NCBI GenBank assembly: GCA_036873135.1
Contig: JAPTYO010000014.1
Location: forward strand, 20,358,952 to 20,422,951
Direction of reading: 5' to 3'
DNA: 64,000 nucleotides
Source of the DNA: Clarkia xantiana subsp. parviflora
Taxonomy: Eukaryota; Streptophyta; Magnoliopsida; Myrtales; Onagraceae
This document shows, in pieces, positions 61,494-64,000 of the stretch. A program made the translations under genes and the position numbers. The notes beneath the pieces were generated by a model, which did not search any database, had not been told where the DNA came from, and saw only the letters and a program-made list of their open reading frames with translations. Each line of letters opens with the position of its first letter. The first letter of the stretch is position 1.

Positions 61494-62036
61494 TGCTTGC
61501 ATAAACACGTTGTTTTGAAAATTACCACACCTTAGACATAGTGCTCTTGGGTGATTACAATCAGACCGCTGTCAGTAGTCAGCATAGACTCAACAAGACC
61601 ATCGTTACTAATATTTACTAGGTCATACCAAAAGAATGTGCATATATACTCCGATTGGAATATTATTATCAATAATAATTCTATCTTTGAAGTTAGGCCA
61701 CACATACAAGAACCGAGTATGAACACTATCTTCTTTTTGGTAGAAAGAATATAAACACTGTCGGTAGCAGCTACACCTGCCTTTGTCAAAACTTAATAAT
61801 ATAAATAAATAAAGAACGACCACAATTTAGATGCTTTAACGCGGTTGTGTATAAAATAAAGGTAATTAAGAACCTTCATCTAGCTAGTTGGGTTAGGTTC
61901 TAGTAAATAAAGCCAGTCAACTAACTAACTAACTATATTTACATTAATAAAGACTTGCTTAACTTAACACTATGCTATGTATTCATAAGTGAACACAATG
62001 CTAGTTTGATGCAGAGCAAATCATTTTTTCCAAGCC
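61494..62036. other. WAK promoter and spacer
   Basis: AT-rich DNA upstream of the WAK start. Contains CTAACTAACTAACTA near 61920. No other gene is visible. Confidence 0.4.
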
Positions 62037-64000
62037 ATGGATGTGATGAAGCTCAAGTTGGTGTCTGGTGTCCTAATGATGCTTCTCCAACTGAGTTCAA
62101 CATCTGCCAATATAACGACTATCGCAAAGCAAAGTTGTCGATCATCCTGTGGAAAAATCGACATCCCCTTTCCATTCGGCATCGACAAACAACATTGCTT
62201 CTTAAACGACTGGTACGAGGTTGTCTGCCAAAACAATGTTCCCCGACTAAAAAAGCTCGACTTGGAAATATTCAACATTTCTTTGTCGACGCAGCCTTCT
62301 GTTGTTGGTCCTGGATTGCTCAACATTAGCTACCCTGCAACATACGCAGCCCAGAAATGCGCAGGCACAGAAGGCGGCATGAACAACACATTGAAAAAGA
62401 GCCCGTTCGTCGTCTCCAGTACTAACGTGTTTGTGGCCGTGGGTTGTAACATTCTGACAACATTGGACGACACAAAGTCCGCTATTGTTGGATGCCGGTC
62501 CATTTGCTGGGAAAATGAAACCAACAACGTCGCGTTCGGAAAGGTTAGCGATTGCTCTGGAACCAACGGTTGTTGCCAAACCCCGATCCCTTCTTATCTA
62601 CAGGATTTCAATATACAGTTCCAGCAGATGACCAGAAATGGGAGCAACCAAACGCTCGAATCTTCGTCAAATGATCATTGTGGCGGTGCATCTGCATTCT
62701 TGGTCGATCAAGATGGGTTCTTGCCCAATATTACGGATTTGGAAGAGCTCGAGGTTCCGATGCTACTAAATTGGGGCGTACCGAATAATACTGATATAGG
62801 GATATATCAGTATGATCAGAACTATGATGTTGGTAGCAGCAATTACGGTTGCATGCATGACATTGATGGGCGCTTTTATTGCAATTGCGCGACCAACTAC
62901 AATGGTAACCCTTACCTTGTTGATGGATGCCAAGGTAAATTATATGTTTTTTATGTAAAGGAACATTTATTTGTAGTCCAGATTTGTCTGTCACACATTG
63001 GATGATAAATTCATGGACTGATCTTTATATGTTCTCTTAAGAACCTGCAGATCATTTAATTTAGGGTTAAAAACATAAAAACAGTCTCTAACTATATCTT
63101 ATGTTGCTAACTGTTTTTCCAGATTTCAAATGTTGATATTCAGTGTTTCAATTATTAAATTGGTTGCTTTCCACTTTTTTTTCTACTGATTTTGGCACTA
63201 AAATTGATGTTTTAAACAATAAAAACATGTTTTTTTTCCACTTACCAAAGTATCAGATTTGTTGCTTATGGTTTAAATTTATTTGTTGCTTTTAAAACAT
63301 GTTTTTGTTTCTTCAATTTTAAGAGAAAAAAGTGGAAATCAACCAATTTGATAGTTAATATCAACATTTCATATCTGGGACAGCAACATGACCTATAATT
63401 GATATTGATTGTAGTTTATTAACCCTTTAATTTAATTGTTAAACTACCAACAATGGATGATACTTCTCTCTACATGCTAAAATGTTTTCATCTTGTTTTT
63501 AGACATTAATGAATGTGAAGATCCTTCGCTCAACAACTGCCACCACAGATGCATTAATAAGCCCGGAGGTTATTCATGTGTTGATCCTGGAAGAACACTT
63601 AAATTGGTGTTGATAGGTATGCTTATATCGAGTTATAACTTCTAGTTAGTGTATATATGTGAATATCCGGCACATTTGATTACGAAAAACTTATGATTAA
63701 TGATGTAGCTGTCGCTGGAGGAATCGGAGCACTAAGTCTCCTTCTGTCCGGGAGTTGGCTGTACAAGTTCATCAAAAGAAGGAACAAGATGCAGTTACAG
63801 AAAAAGTTCTTTAAACAGAACGGCGGTCTTTTACTGCAACGACAATTATCTTCACCCGAAGGTAATGCAAAGAAAGGTAAACATTTTAGTTTAAACGAGC
63901 TCGAGAGAGCGACAGACAACTTCAACGAGGACAGAGTGCTTGGTCGAGGTGGCCAAGGAACCGTTTATAAAGGGATGTTGAAAGATGGACGGATTGTTGC
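62037..64000 (+). CDS. Wall-associated receptor kinase (WAK/WAKL), 3' part beyond window
   Basis: Plasma-membrane receptor kinase that binds pectin or oligogalacturonides through its extracellular part (family knowledge). Exons: 62037-62934, 63503-63616 and 63709-64000 onward, with in-frame GT/AG joins. Signal peptide at residues about 1-24 ([20 protein letters not shown]). The GUB_WAK pectin-binding domain follows ([20 protein letters not shown] ... WYEVVC). Then come many N-glycosylation sites, a Cys-rich EGF-like piece ending [10 protein letters not shown], a short calcium-EGF ([20 protein letters not shown]), a transmembrane helix ([18 protein letters not shown]), a basic stop-transfer (IKRRNK), and the kinase start with [13 protein letters not shown] and the glycine loop [12 protein letters not shown]. 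The second EGF is shortened compared with typical WAKs. The catalytic loop lies outside the window. No stop or frameshift is seen. Confidence 0.92.
63064..63425. mobile_element. MULE-like MITE in WAK intron 1
   Basis: TTTAATTTA flanks both ends (63055-63063 and 63426-63434), a perfect 9-bp duplication. Termini are GGGTTAAAAAC and GTTTATTAACCC, with arms pairing over about 120 bases. It lies wholly within the first WAK intron (62935-63502) and leaves both splice sites intact. Confidence 0.8.

Overview
This is nuclear DNA of a flowering plant, most likely a eudicot. The genes have spliced exons with GT/AG introns, and they encode plant-specific families: BASIC PENTACYSTEINE, a VIP1-type bZIP, plant arginine decarboxylase and a wall-associated kinase. 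Spacers are AT-rich and full of plant transposons. I cannot name the species from sequence alone.

I find five complete protein genes and two cut by the window edge. In order: the first exon of a small Cys-rich plant protein (104-335, minus); NDUFB9, a mitochondrial complex I LYR subunit (3169-5839, plus, 5 exons); arginine decarboxylase (8215-10392, minus, intronless, with a small uORF); V-ATPase proteolipid subunit c (36473-38063, minus, 3 exons); a class II BPC/GAGA-binding transcription factor (40737-41813, plus, 3 coding exons); a group I bZIP factor (49073-51576, plus, 4 exons); and the 5' part of a WAK receptor kinase (62037 to the right edge, plus). These are unrelated housekeeping, regulatory and defence genes. 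They form no pathway; only VHA-c and BPC share a head-to-head promoter region.

About half of the rest can be assigned to mobile DNA. The dominant theme is a Mutator-like (MULE/foldback) group whose ends read GGGTTAA...TTAACCC. They have long inverted arms and 9-bp target duplications that can be read directly at several copies (656-1432, 11238-12258, 30798-31757, 42284-43032, 57005-57525, 58511-61484, 63064-63425; a further copy at 7191-7943 and a truncated one at 52096-52466). Others are: hAT elements with 8-bp duplications (23145-24122, 30608-32454), a PIF/Harbinger derivative (15560-16398), Helitrons (24300-25667 and one ending at 52909), a SINE with an 11-bp duplication (34689-34908), two LINE fragments (17267-17887, with a 13-bp duplication, and about 43300-45645), a Copia 5' LTR plus decayed gag (46746-47772), and an LTR element remnant with two large tandem arrays (19233-22410).

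Four structures deserve most attention. (1) The MULE at 58511-61484 carries about 2 kb of foreign DNA inside one inverted arm that looks mitochondrial, with ccmFN-like and nad5-like pieces. (2) A Helitron ending at 52909 is followed by decayed exons of two different genes, TSL-kinase-interacting-protein-like and BSK-like. (3) The element at 656-1432 is an almost complete palindrome. (4) The 17-unit array at 19697-21235 has a hairpin in every unit. Coordinates of exons and target duplications were read by eye from the bases; family names rest on recognised motifs, not on database searches.
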